In this document: in pieces, positions 11,656-22,706 of the stretch
Layout: each line of letters starts with the position of its first letter
Numbering within the stretch: position 1 is the stretch's first letter
Source: Rhipidocladum racemiflorum
Taxonomy: Eukaryota; Streptophyta; Magnoliopsida; Poales; Poaceae
Length of the DNA: 64,000 bases
Assembly (NCBI GenBank): GCA_036346355.1
Contig: CM070569.1
Span: 43,750,276 to 43,814,275, forward strand
Reading direction: 5' to 3'
Notes under the pieces: model-generated
The model's input: only the letters and a program-made list of their open reading frames with translations
Databases searched by the model: none
What the model was told of the DNA's origin: nothing
Made by a program: the position numbers and the translations under genes

Positions 11656-13066
11656 TGAAAGGACCAATGATGTCGCCTAGAGGGGGGGTGAATAGGCGAA
11701 TTAAAAATTACGCAGCGGAATAAAACTGGCCGAGCTGGTCAACCCGGAGTCTCCGGGTTTTGGTCCGGATACTCCGGCTTGTCCGGAGTGTCCGGTATTG
11801 AGTCCGGACTCTCTGGGTTAGCTGGCTCGGGAGCGCAATAAAAACTACTCTAGCAAGCGCAATAAACTACTAGAACTAAGAAGCAAGAACAACCTAGAAC
11901 AATTGCTAGACAGGATTTGAAATAAAGCTAAGCAAAGAGCTAGATCTAACTTTACAAATTCAAATCCAATTAAGCAAGACTAGAAAGTAAAAGAGAGAGC
12001 GAGAGACGTGATTTTTCACCGAAGTTCGGATTCTTGAAGGGAATCCTACGTCTCCGTTGAGGTGGCTCGGTCACACTTGAGCCGGGGTCTCTTTCAACCC
12101 GCTTTCCTCCCGGTGTTGCACAAATGCACTCGCCGGCTTCACTTCTTGTCTCTTTCCTTTCGGAGGCGAGGCTAGCCTTCACAAACGACCGGAGCTCACC
12201 ACACGCGTCGGTAGCTCCCGGTGACTCCTAGCCGTCTAGGAGACCTTCAACCTCCAAGAGAAATAGCACCACGAAGAATCGCTTGGAGGATGAACTAGTG
12301 CTCAACAAGATGAAATGAATGCACTTAGCACTTTGCTTCTTCCTCTCCTCACCAAAATGAATCAACAACCAAATTAATTGGTGGGAGGAAGTGAGGGCTC
12401 TATTGAATGCTTAGAGATGGTTAGGAATGGCTTGAATGCTGCTATGAATGAGCTCAATAGAGATCCTAGCCGTTGGAGAGGAGTGGAGGCTTTAAATACC
12501 CTTTTTGAAAACTAGCCGTTACTCCCGTTTTTCAACAGGTCGGAGTGTCCGGACAAACAACCCGGAGACTCCGGGTTATCCGGAGACTCCGGACCAAATG
12601 TCCGGATACTCCGAACCAGCTGGAACTGAAGGCAACCGAGAGGTCCAACCCGGAGACTCCGGACAAGATGTCCGGATACTCCGGATTGAATCCGGAGACT
12701 CCGGACCAAATGTCCGGATACTTCGGGTTACCCAGTTCGGTTTTAAATTGAAACTTTTCAAAACTAAAAGTAGGAGTGCTAATTTGAGATGCAGTAATTG
12801 ATGTTGAGCACATGCACATCCTAAAGTCGATTTCTCGTCGTACCCTCTTAATAGTACGGCTATCCTTAAGACACAAATAAATAAAATGATACAACGTGGG
12901 TCTTGATGCCGTCCTTTTTTCTTTTAAGTCGTCATAGGGGCGTCCAATGTCATTCCAAGCTCGATATGATCTCGATTTCTGCAGTATTCTTGGATAAAAC
13001 ATTAGATCTCTCTAATTGTGTCATCATTAATCACCAAAACAATTTGAGGGGCCTAGATGCACTTTC
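11656..13066. mobile_element. 1411-bp non-coding insertion with CTCCGG-rich clusters
   Basis: It begins TGAAAGGACCAATGATGTCG followed by CCTAGAGGGGGGGTG, and ends GGGGCCTAGATGCACTTTC. Both ends carry a CCTAGA core, and GAAAG/CTTTC is inverse at the tips. It is flanked by AGAAAG duplications. Two clusters (about 11735-11830 and 12535-12725) are built from repeated GTCCGGATACTCCGG and CCGGAGACTCCGG words. No convincing coding domain. I have a general memory that such ends are common in grass genomes but cannot name the family, and a 6-bp duplication does not fix the superfamily. Confidence 0.75.
12535..12725. repeat. CTCCGGA-type minisatellite cluster
   Basis: Alternating words TCCGGAGACTCCGGAC and TGTCCGGATACTCCGG recur about every 30-40 bases, both partly self-complementary. 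A smaller cluster of the same words lies at about 11735-11830. They make the open frames here look repetitive on both strands, but none resembles a protein. Confidence 0.75.
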
Positions 13067-14297
13067 AGAAAGAAACCCTCAGATGTAGAAGAAACCTCAA
13101 TCCCAAGAAAGTATCGAAGATGACCTAGATTAGACATGAGAAACTGCTCATTGAGACGAGCCTTTACAAAAACAATATACTTAGAATCATCTCCAGTAAT
13201 GATCATGTCATCAACATATAGAAGGAGAAGAGTCCGACCATAAGAAGAAGTGTGAATAAAGAGCGCAGGATCATGAGCACTTGCAGAAAAACCATCTGCA
13301 ATGATCACAGAAGAAAAACGCTTAAACCAAGCACGAGGGGCTTTCTTAAGCCCATAAAGAGAGCGACGAAGTCGACAAACCATGCCCTCAGGAATAGAAT
13401 ACCCTCGTGGTGGCTGCATATAGACCTCCTCATGCAGCTCACCATTAAGAAAGGCATGCTTGATATCAAGCTGAGAGATGGACCACTCACGAACAGAGGC
13501 CACAGCAAGCAGAGCGCGAATAGTAGTCATATGAGCCATAGGCGCAAAAGTCTCATCATAATCACGACCATGCTCCTGCTGAAAACCACGCGCCACAAGA
13601 CGAGCCTTGTAGCACTCAAGAGAACCATCGGAGCGAGTCTTAATCTTATAGACCCACTTGCAAGTAATGGGACGGACACGTGGTGGAAATGGTACAAGAT
13701 CCCACATGCCAGTGCGCTCAAGAGCAACAAGCTCCTCCGCCATCATATGCTGCCATTCCTGATGAATAACAGCATCGTGGTAAGAAGTCGGCTCAGCCAG
13801 AGCTGCACCAACAAAGCCAAGGCGCTCAGGAGGCCGAATAGACTGTCGATCGCGAAGAGCGTAACAAGGAGGAGACACTGAAGAAGATGGCTCATCAGAA
13901 GAAGAAGAATATGGCACATCAAAAGATTCCTTAGCTCGAGGATGATGAGTGTGTATAGAGGATAGGAAGGAACAATATCTGAAGAGACTTTTAGAGGAGA
14001 GGACGGTAGTGAAGGAACCGGCGATAAAGGAGACGCCGATTATGACAGGAAAAGTGACAACTGGAGTATAAGGAAAAGTCAAGAAAGACAGAGGCTCAAT
14101 AAGGGATGTAGGAGAGGAAGAAGAACGAGGGTAGAAGGGACGAGACTCATCAAAAGTGACATCCCGTGAGATCCGTATCCGTCGGCCAACAGGATCGCAA
14201 CAACGATATCCCTTATGCTCAGCACTGTATCCTAGAAAAACGCACTCAACAGACAGAGCAGTCAACTTGGTGCATTCATGAGGTGCAAGAAGAACAT

Positions 14298-14320
14298 AGC
14301 ACACACACACACACACCCAA
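14298..14320. repeat. (CA)n microsatellite inside copia B pol
   Basis: CACACACACACACACACCC lies within the integrase-to-reverse transcriptase part of the minus-strand frame. The protein frame above it and the one below it differ and meet here, each showing a short CVCVC stretch. The repeat expansion is therefore the likely frameshift. Confidence 0.8.
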
Positions 14321-17122
14321 AAAGGCGAAGTCCAGAATAATCATGAGGCATGCCACAAAGACGCTCAACGGGAATCCCACCCTTAAGGGCAGAAGAAGGT
14401 TGGATGTTCGTCAAGTAGGTGGCAGTGAAAACAGCCTCAGCCCAGAAGTGAGGTGGAGCAACGAAAGCAAGCATAAGAGCACGAGCTGTCTCAAGAAGAT
14501 GATGATGCTTGCGCTCAGCCACACCATTCTGAGCATGAGCACCAGGACAGTAAAACTGAGAAAGAATGCCCTGCGTAGCAACAAAAACTCGAAGAGCTCC
14601 TGATAGATACTCTCCTACCGAGTCAGCACGAAGAACACGAATGGGAGAATCAAACTGAGTGCGAATTATAGTGGCAAAAGTTTTATAGATGGAGAGAACC
14701 TCACTACGAGAGGACATAAAATATATCCAAGTGTGGCGAGAGAAATCATCTATAAAAAGAATATAATATCTATGGCCCCCCTTTGAAACAAAAGGAGCCG
14801 GCCCCCAAACATCATAATGAACAAAATCAAAAGGACGCTGGGATATAGACTCACTAGAACGATAGGGGAGTTGTAGCTGTTTGCTAAGCTTACAACATGT
14901 ACAATGTAAAGAGACATCACCAAACACAGAACCTAAAAGACTACGACGAATTAAAGAAGACAGACGTGAACCACAAAGATGTCCCAAACGGTGATGCCAC
15001 TGAGCAAAAGACCCGGTAGAAGCTGCAGCAAATGCTGAAGCGGTGGAAGAAACAGATAGACTAGCAGAGGCAGCGGAATGAAGATGAAGCCAGTCAAGCT
15101 CCCAAAGATGCTGAGAGTTATGGCGGCGTGGGCCAGTCCCAACTAGAGCCCCCGTGCAGCTATCCTGAACACAACAAGAGTCAGAATCAAGAATAACCCG
15201 ACAACCATGATCAGTAAGCTGGCCAGTGGATATGAGCTGCATGGTCAGTTTGGGAACATAAGAAACAGCAAGAACATGAAAAGAGGACGACAAAAGAGTG
15301 CCTCGTCCTGCAACAGAAAGAGAAGTACCATCTGCGGTCTGCACAGTGATAGGAGCAACAAGAGGTCTAATGGAATAAAGACTTAAGGGATCAGATGTCA
15401 TATGAAAAGAAGCTCCAGAGTCAAGAATCCATTGTGTGATACCTGTTGAGGATGGTGGTTTCTCACTAGAAGACTGAGTAGCAGAACCAACTGAACCTGT
15501 CAATGTAGTGGCAGCCATGTGATGCAGTAGTGTAAGAATCTCCTGAGTATAGTCAGAACCAATAGAAGTCTACTGAGGAGAGGTGCCCAAGAGCCCAGTG
15601 CCCTTAGAAGAGCGTCCACCTCGACGAGCAAGGTCCTTCTTCTTCCTGTAGCAGAACTGCTCCTCATGTCCACTCTTGTTGCAATAGGTACAGTGAAGGC
15701 CTCCGCCTCTAGTAGCCGAGACTGGAGTAGGCGCCACTGACGGAGGAGTAGAACGAGGCACCACTAAGACTGAGGGGGACACCAGCAGGCCAGCGCCACG
15801 AAGACGAGTCTCCTCAGTACGAATAGCTGCAAGGGCCTTCAGTAGAGTCACACGAGGATGACGAGCAAGCAGCTGGGCATGAATCTGCTTAAATTCAGTC
15901 CGAAGACGTGTCAGGAAGTCATAGCGCGGTGAAGCTCCAAATGAGAGTGCTGACGTTGACAACACTGGCAAGTCCAGCAAACCTCCGGTCCTAGCAAATC
16001 AAGCTGACACCACACCGAAGATAGCTACGCATAGAACTCATCAACAGTAGAATCACCCTGCTGTAGCGACTGCTCCTATCGCACAATAGCAAGGTACAGA
16101 GAGCCACCAGCAGGCTCATAGCGATCACGAAGATGTACCCACATCAATTGTGCCGAAGACAAAGCAACAATGTCACCAGTAAGATGCACCTCCATGCTAG
16201 CAATCAAAATAGCAGAGGCACGAGCATCTTCATCAATCTACGTCTTGTGAGCAATAAAGTGAGTCTGAAAAGACTCCACAGCATCAGCATAATCATCAGA
16301 GATCTTCTAGCGAGCAACATCATCAACCTCCTTGGGAATAACCAGCGTGGCAGGGGGAGCAGGACAAGGAGGACATGATAGCTCGCTAGTAAGAAACTCC
16401 CACAAGCGCTGACCACGCATGTGGAGGCGCATATGAAGAACCCAGTCTCGATAATTGAGACCATCGAAGGTAACCGGGCAGCGAGAAACAGAAATAGTCC
16501 TTGAAGAAAAGCCGGTAGACGATGACATTTTTTTTACTTTGCTCTTGCAGACGGACGTGAAGCCGGACTTGAAGCCTGGAAAATCCTTCACGTGGTGAAT
16601 GGCTGCACTTGAAAGCTAGTAAAAGCTTCACGTGCAGGCTTAAAGCGGATGGAACCGGGCTTCACAGAGTCCGATCGGAAGCAACGGCGCAAGGAGACGA
16701 TCGTATCTGGCGACATCGGTCAGCAGCGGCGACATCGGAGCGGCAGCGGTGGCGGCGAAGCGGCAGCGGCCGGCGGCGTCGGAACGGCAGCGGCCGGCGG
16801 CGTCCACCAGGAAGACGAAGACCAAGTCACAAAGACACAAGACAACGGCCGGGCTCGGTCGCGGCGTGGCGCTGGCGCCGATGAAGAACGACGCGGGCGG
16901 GCGGTTTGGGCACGGAGGCGTGGCGGCACCGGCGCAGAGGAAGAGCGACGCGGCGCAGTGGTCGGCTCGGGCGCCGGCCGGCGAAGGCCAAGGCGTGGCG
17001 ACGCCGGCACAGAGGAAGAATAATGCGACGCGGCGCGGCTGACGTCGGAAGGTGGAGAAAACCAGAGGAGAAAAGGTGGAGCGCAAGTGCAACACCCGTA
17101 AGAAAAACCCTAACCCTAACCT

Positions 17123-17138
17123 GACTGCTCTGATACCA
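17123..17138 (-). promoter_or_regulatory. Primer-binding site of copia B
   Basis: The plus strand CTGCTCTGATACCA is the complement of TGGTATCAGAGCAG, which matches the 3' end of plant initiator tRNA-Met. It directly abuts the right LTR, as expected for a minus-strand element. Confidence 0.85.
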
Positions 17139-17266
17139 TGTTATGAATAGCACTTGTATTCATCATGAGGCCAATGGGTCAGTATATATACATGTACATG
17201 AGGGTATAAAAGGAAAACATATATTAGGCAATATCTATACAAGGCATAACAGTATACTGTCTAATA
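17139..17266 (-). repeat. 5' LTR of copia B
   Basis: 128 bp, TGTTATGAATAG to CTGTCTAATA on the plus strand. The final C-to-T change breaks the inverse terminus. It is followed by the GTACT duplication at 17267-17271. Confidence 0.9.
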
Positions 17267-17432
17267 GTACTCATTTCCTTTAGTGAGTTTTTCTAAAATT
17301 TCTCATATAAAGGTTTGTAATGAGACAACTAGTGCAATATACTCTTTTCTCTATTCTTTTTTTCCCATTGGGTGTTGGAGGAGTTTTTAATGAGACATGT
17401 GCATTAATTACACAGTATTCGCCCAAGGGTAG

Positions 17433-17589
17433 TGTTATAATATGGATAGAATCCATGTTTTAGTATAGAAGGACTCTATCCATTAGTGGGCGAATCCGAA
17501 TTTACTTCTATGTGTGATCTCAGTTCTTTTTCGTACGATATGTTAGCTTGTTGTTGATTGGTACGAGTCAACGACTACGTTTCACAACA
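17433..17589 (+). repeat. 3' LTR of copia A
   Basis: Begins TGTTATAATATGGATAG right after CGCCCAAGGGTAG (polypurine tract) and ends GTTTCACAACA. CCTTC follows at 17590-17594. It is shorter than the 5' LTR because a block matching about 3400-3475 is missing. Confidence 0.85.
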
Positions 17590-17662
17590 CCTTCTATATA
17601 TTCCACCTTTTTCTATGGCCATTTCAAAAATTAAAAGCTTTCCTCTTTTATTATCTGAAAAT

Positions 17663-17807
17663 TTGATTATTTGCCACAAAGTTAGTGCACACTTCATGAT
17701 TTATCATACCATGTCTCATTGACATTTAAACCCTAGAGCCACATGTCAGTGAGACATGACGTGATAAATCATCAATTGTATACTAACTTTGTAACACATA
17801 ATCAATT
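17663..17807. mobile_element. Small foldback MITE, about 145 bp
   Basis: The two halves are inverse: GATTATTTGCCACAAAGTTAG against CTAACTTTGTAACACATAATC, CATGATTTATCAT against GTGATAAATCAT, and CATGTCTCATTGACAT against ATGTCAGTGAGACATG. The loop is short. No coding capacity and no clear target duplication. Confidence 0.65.
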
Positions 17808-18079
17808 ATACTTTGCACACTAAAGTGATTTTTATCATTTCGGCATCCTACGGAGAATCTCAGAGGAGTGTCCTCATCGAAACGCACTGCGTGCGGTCAA
17901 AAAGAAAAGCTTGATGGCCACATTTTGTATCTTCCATTTGTGAAGAATGTGAAGGCTTTGCTAAGAGAAATGTAAACCGAATTGGAGAGAATGTTTCGTG
18001 TGTACCGCGCGCGCGTCCGGATGAGAGCAGCTAGTTCATAATATAACTCGTTGCAACTGAAAGAGACATATATAGGTTA

Positions 18080-18328
18080 ATAGTTATATGCCCGTGCGTT
18101 GCTACGAAAAACAAAATTGATAACGAAAATTAAAGATTAAAAAATAAAAAAAATACTATTTCATAAGATCAAACATCTATCTTTAACGCTTCGTTTCTTG
18201 CAAAAGCTGACTAATTAAAGCAAAGCTTCGTTTCTTGCGTAGGGCAATTAAGCAGGGCAATTAAGTAGGGCAATTAAGCAAGCAATTAATGTGACGTGGA
18301 AAGAAACTCTCACTTTATATAGTAGAGA
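18080..18328 (-). mobile_element. Non-autonomous Helitron, 249 bp, copy 1
   Basis: On the minus strand it starts TCTCTACTATATAAAG after a host A and ends with GCACGGGCATATAACTAT, where the canonical CTAG has become CTAT. It matches copies at 25415-25663 and 39036-39273 throughout, including the GTTTCTTGC/AATTAAGC internal words. No RepHel gene, so it must be moved in trans. Confidence 0.75.
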
Positions 18329-18433
18329 TTTGTTGTGTCGCGCGCGTAGGCTCCTGATCGATTTCGTTACGCCACAGACCTTGATGAAAGAGAATTGCAA
18401 TTATTGTTCGGACGAGAGAGAAGGCTAGATTAA

Positions 18434-19334
18434 GGCCTTATTTGTTTAGATTCCGTTTGTTTGATCTTTTTCTTCGGTTTTAAAATTTGAAGAAAAAAAG
18501 GTAAAACCTAAATAAATGAGTGGCTTTTTAATTGAGTTTTTTTTAAAAAAAATCATAAACCTGTATATAACTAAAAACTAAAAATCACAGAAAAGATGTT
18601 TTTTTTTAGCTTTTATTGAGGTTGATTTTACACGAATACACCAAAGTTAAGATAAAATTATCATATCTATCACGTATAAATGCAGACTGATTTTAAATTT
18701 CTTAAACTGAAAAGTTAGCTTTAAACTATATATAAGCCATAAAAATTTAAACTGGCACTGTTTGTTTAGGCTTAGGTTTTTGCTTATAACTTAAAGCCAG
18801 TTTTTGGGCTTAAACAGTTTAAAAGCAATCAGATTTTATACGTGATAAATGTGCATAGTTTTACCCTAACTTCAGTGATATTAGTCTAAAACCAACTCTC
18901 AATAAGGAAAAAAAAAACATCTCTCTGATAGCTTTTAGTTATATATAGGCTTATGATTTTTGAAAGAGTCTAGATAAAAAGCTACCATTTGTTTAGGTCT
19001 TTGCTTTTTAGCATTTAACCTGGTGAAAGAGTCTAAACAAACCGGGCCTAAACAAGTTACTTGGGTTTTTTTTATATAGTTTAAAGTAAATTTTTTTGGT
19101 ATAAACAGCTTAAAAGCAGTCCATTTTTATACGTGATAGATATGATTAATTTTACCCTATCTTCGGTGACATTGGTCTAAAACTAATGATCAATAATCCG
19201 AAAAAAAAAAACACATCTTCCATGATTTTTAGGTTTTAGTTATATAAAGGATTATGATTTTTGAAAAAACCAGTTAAAAAGATAGAACTTAACATCAAAC
19301 TGAAGAAAAAAAAGGTTAAACAAATAAGACCACC
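18434..19334. mobile_element. Compound Tourist-like MITE made of three related units
   Basis: The outer ends are inverse: GGCCTTATTTGTTTA at 18434 and TAAACAAATAAGACC at 19317-19331. Inside, three units of the same sequence follow one another, the first inverted relative to the other two. Landmarks are ATACGTGATA, AGTTTTACCCTAACTTC-like words and AGGTTTTAGTTATATA. The first pair can form a hairpin several hundred bases long. No coding capacity. Confidence 0.6.
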
Positions 19335-19651
19335 TTGCAAAGTTGCAATTCACTTGTCAGCTGGAATCCTCTATTCATATTTCAGAGTCAAACTGTGTAT
19401 CTGCGTGGGTTATCTGGTGCTCTGAGGTGACTCCATCGCAGGCAGCCTGCACGGGCCCATTTTGTTTTACCGTTTACGCGGAGGCCCTGAGACCCCCCGT
19501 TGTTCGGGCCGGCGAAAGCCCATGCGCAAGTGAGGCAGGCTGATCCACATGCTCCTCCTATCCTACCCCTACGAGTGGGCAGACGCTGTTGGTCGGCCCG
19601 TCCCTCAACATCACTAGTTTTTGGCCCTTTTTTTCCCCTTTGGTCGAATTG

Positions 19652-19795
19652 ACAGTGATTCTAAGCTTTCTTCGTAATACAAGTTATATAAATTTTAAAG
19701 TAAACAAAAAGTAAATGATCATCGTCTATCCTTTATTTATACTTTAATATTTATACAACTTTCCAAAAAAAAAAACCTACAAGCACATCTCCTAA
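19652..19795. mobile_element. MITE with GCTTCTAT ends, copy 1
   Basis: Related to 36096-36230 and 48893-49022. All three share AATACAAGTT then CTATCCTT or similar then ACTTTAATATTTAT and CAACTTT, and end near AAGCAC. In the better copies the ends are inverse (GTGCTTCTATG against CATAGAAGCAC). Confidence 0.6.
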
Positions 19796-19799
19796 TTTT

Positions 19800-20565
19800 G
19801 TCACGCAACTTTGGCTCTCATACAAACGAAATTATAAATAGAGTTTTTTTTTTTCTCGAACATGAAAGGATCGAAAGCCAACACTTGTTATCTCTTATCT
19901 GCTGTGGTATAAGATCGCAACAGATTCATCTGACGTGGTGTGGGAGCACGGCGGTGGCTGTTGGACGTAAACCGTGGTAGATATAATTTACTGTTGTTGG
20001 GAAAGGACGAAATTTACAATCTGATCTAGACGAGCACCAGAAATAATTAAGTCAAGGGTCAAACAAAATTTTGCTTCCAACAACACGAGGTTTTCATCCA
20101 TGTACTCGCGCCATATATGCAGTCATGCAGCATCTCCCACCCACCAACCCGTAATAACTGAACCCCCGGCCGGTCACTGGGATGGGTAATATGGGCTGCA
20201 TCTTGCTAGCTTCTGTATCCAGTACATTCGTCAGAGCCTACCTAGTGGCCGTCATTAAATAAATAATCGGCCGATCGACCCATGCAATGCAAGCTAAAGC
20301 TAGCCTTACTTTGGCCCTGACATGAGCGACTTGAATTTTTTTTTTGTCAAAAATAGTATCTTTCGATTTTTTCCTTCTCAAAAATAACATCATTCTATGC
20401 TACGGTATCACAGAAGCACTTTCTACGCTGCAGTACCACGTACATGATACAGTTGTTGAGTAATTAGACAATTTTCAGATTAAATTTCGAATATAAACCA
20501 TGAACAGCATCATAGAAACTAGCATGTATTTCTTTGTCATATTAGACAGCACTAACAACATAACC
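19800..20565. other. Intergenic, nothing recognised
   Basis: Only short open frames without motifs and a few A or T runs. No gene or repeat structure that I could support. Confidence 0.3.
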
Positions 20566-20569
20566 ATGT

Positions 20570-21117
20570 TGTTAAACATGATTAACCACGAAATTAGGAC
20601 AGATCGAACGTACTGAACAGAAGAAAATGCAGATGCCGTGGCTGGTGCAGTCGCGACGTTGACGTGGACGACTTTATTGACGGCACGTCGCAGCAGCCGC
20701 TCACTGTGACGCCTAACAGCAGGAACAGGAAGGCGATCCGTGGTGAAGATCTTGAGCAGTCGCGCGAAGCGCTTCCCAAAAACCTTATTCGCTCTCTCCC
20801 GGTGCAGGATCTCGAAGGCGAAGGGTTCCGGAGACCTGCTCTCCCGATCGCAGGTGCACGCTGGCGCTCGGAATGGAGAAGGCTACGGTGGTAGCGCAAC
20901 ACCGAGATGTGGCAAAACTCTAACCCCTCTCAAGCCTCAAGCCCACTCCTGGTGGCGGCCGATAGGTAGTTTATATAGAGAGCCACAGGTGTTCCTCCCC
21001 TTTCACTAGCAAGGTGGAACTAAAGGATTTCACCATCCTCTTGCTCCCACATGGGCCTTTGAGATTTTCTCTACCTAGGAAATAGTTGATCTGGGCCAAG
21101 CCCACTTTATTCCAACA
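20570..21117 (-). repeat. Probable solo LTR of a copia-like element
   Basis: Read on the minus strand it starts TGTTGGAATAAAGTGGGCTTG, has a TATATAAACTACC promoter-like box about 160 bp in, then a GC-rich transcribed-leader-like part, and ends ATGTTTAACA. The termini TGTTGG and TTTAACA fit an LTR. I could not find a matching target duplication, so the identity rests on layout alone. The open frames in it (both strands) are not convincing genes. Confidence 0.4.
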
Positions 21118-21379
21118 ACAGTGCCATAAAAGCCACTATTCCACGCTCCCATTCCGCAGGTGGTGCCATAGTGCCGCATGAAAATTACTATTGCGTGCTC
21201 CCATTCCCTGCCTTGCCAACCATGGCAAGTCGTTGGTTCTGCGCTCGGCGTCGTCTCCTGTGTTGCCCGGTTGTCCTAGACCCTTAGCGCGGCTTCTTAA
21301 CCTCCCGCATTTTCCTCATGCGGAAGGTACTAGGTGTCGCCCGTCCTAAACCTTCCGCAGTGGGGAAGGATGTTAGTTT

Positions 21380-21567
21380 CAGGGGCGGAACTAGAGAGAA
21401 AATGATCAGGGTTCACTACTTCACCATGTAACATATTATTTACCTCCCGATGTCACAAGAACTGAATTAAAGGGGTTCATGTATACTATATATGAACTAA
21501 TATATGGTAAAAAAAAAATGACCCGGTGTCCTGTGACACCGAATAACACACTTTGCTTCCGCCCCTG
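21380..21567. mobile_element. hAT-type MITE, 188 bp
   Basis: The ends are CAGGGGCGGAACTAG and CTTCCGCCCCTG. The flanking 8-mers are GTTAGTTT (21372-21379) and GGTAGTTT (21568-21575), one mismatch. It belongs to the same broad group as 23332-23473, which has the same CAGGGGCGGA tip. Confidence 0.85.
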
Positions 21568-22706
21568 GGTAGTTTTATAAAAAAAGATTGGAAAAAGTCA
21601 TTTTAGAAAAAATAAATAAATAAAGGAGCTAGAGGGCTAAATGAATGAACCGTTCGACATGAGCTAGCTCGCAAACATACGCTGATGGGCACTGCACTGA
21701 CCAATGCCCACTCGTATATATACATGCAATGCATCGACCACTACACCTATCAAATTCACAGTAATAAGCATGGAGCAATACGAGAAGTGTATAGTACACA
21801 CATTATTGACACTCGTATTAAATTCAAACCGTTGATTCGACATTATCTCAACTGCGTTGCAGGCACTACTGAACTTCCCATGAGCCATGCATGGCGTACG
21901 ATCCGGACGACCGGACCACTCTAACACACACCACATGAGTCATGAACCACGAGCGTACCAGCTAGCTAGTAGGTTTAGCGGGTGCATCAGTGCATATGCA
22001 TGCGTCCGTGACCTACCTAGCTACCAGCCTACCACTGCGCTCTAAGACTGCATTACTGTATTAGCCCCTCCTAATTTCTTTTTTTCCAAAATAACCTCCA
22101 TATGTTAGTATTTATAAAAATAGCTCCCGAGCCCTCCCTTACCGCGCCTTGAGGGGAAGGCACCTCCCTGCCGCGCCTGCCGCGCCTCCCTGCCGCTCCA
22201 CCAAAGAGAGGCAGGGCTTGCCCCTCCCCAAGGAGAGAATCTTTTTTATTTTTTTGTTGATTTTCATCGGCGGTTTTTTTGTTTTGTTGATTTTTTAAAA
22301 GTAAATAGAGTAAAAAATATGGAGCAAAAAAAAATTGGTACAAAGTTGAATATTATTTTTATAATCAAATTTTGTTTTTCACAACCAATGGAACAGCCGT
22401 CTGTTAGTTTTTAAATTCGTTTATTTTATTTGCTTGACTAGTGTACCAATTATCAATTATAGTTAAGAAAACAAAAGATTATATCCGAGTAGTACATAAG
22501 TTAATAAAGAAAAACACCACATTCGTAGAAATGACAGCGTGCTTCTATCTTGTATGCGTTGGACGTATCCACCGTCATGTTGGCGCCATTGTTTCCCGCC
22601 GAATGTTTCCACTGCCTCCATAGATAGGCCTCCATACTACCTCCGCTTCCTCATATCCTCTTCTTCCTCATCCCACTTTAATATCCTCTAGTTGTGTGAA
22701 GGCCAG

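Larger units (their letters stand above)
10854..16528 (-). pseudogene. Broken copia gag-pol of element B
   Basis: Reading the minus strand from an ATG at 16526-16528: gag N-terminus with VTFDGLNYRDW, then a zinc knuckle CTYCNKSGHEEQFC (about 15645-15692). Next come protease WILDSGASFHM (about 15401-15433), integrase with HYDVWGP, and reverse transcriptase with ARLVARGFQQ and YVDDMIITG (about 13197-13221). RNase H YSDATWASD lies about 11300. The natural stop is at 10854-10856. Damage: TAG stops near 16308, 16245, 16070 and 16030 and again at 10959; a (GT)n run near 14300-14318 that shifts the frame; and a 1.4-kb insertion between reverse transcriptase and RNase H. It would have been one polyprotein processed by its own protease. 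Confidence 0.88.
10714..17266 (-). mobile_element. Ty1/copia retrotransposon B, nested in copia A
   Basis: A 6553-bp element on the minus strand with two 128-bp LTRs, perfect GTACT duplications, a primer site matching initiator tRNA-Met next to the right LTR, and a polypurine tract next to the left LTR. It encodes gag, protease, integrase, reverse transcriptase and RNase H in copia order. The LTRs differ at 8 of 128 positions. The gag-pol frame carries several TAG stops, a microsatellite-linked frameshift near 14300 and a 1411-bp insertion, so the copy is dead. It sits in the 3' non-coding tail of copia A. Confidence 0.93.
3328..17589 (+). mobile_element. Ty1/copia retrotransposon A, old and carrying nested elements
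   Basis: Complete by its ends. The 5' LTR is 3328-3567, the 3' LTR is 17433-17589, and perfect CCTTC duplications flank both. Between them lie a long non-coding leader (3568 to about 5400), gag remnants (about 5600-5860), integrase remnants (about 7320-7990), reverse transcriptase (9242 to about 9800) and RNase H (about 9900-10623), all on the plus strand. Two later insertions interrupt it: a hAT miniature element at 7998-8683 and copia B at 10714-17266. Copia B lies in the 3' non-coding tail between RNase H and the 3' LTR. The coding part is ruined by stops and frameshifts. Confidence 0.88.

Noticed and set aside
12535..12725. CRISPR-like spaced repeats
   Set aside because: Repeats are degenerate, spacers are not unique, and the locus is a plant transposon insert.
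12505..13002. Ser/Arg/Pro-rich repetitive frames
   Set aside because: Produced by the CTCCGGA minisatellite; reading either strand gives similar low-complexity peptides.
16640..17153. Overlapping GC-rich open frames with Arg/Ala-rich proteins
   Set aside because: They fall in the 5' leader of copia B between the primer site and gag, occur in all frames and show no motif.
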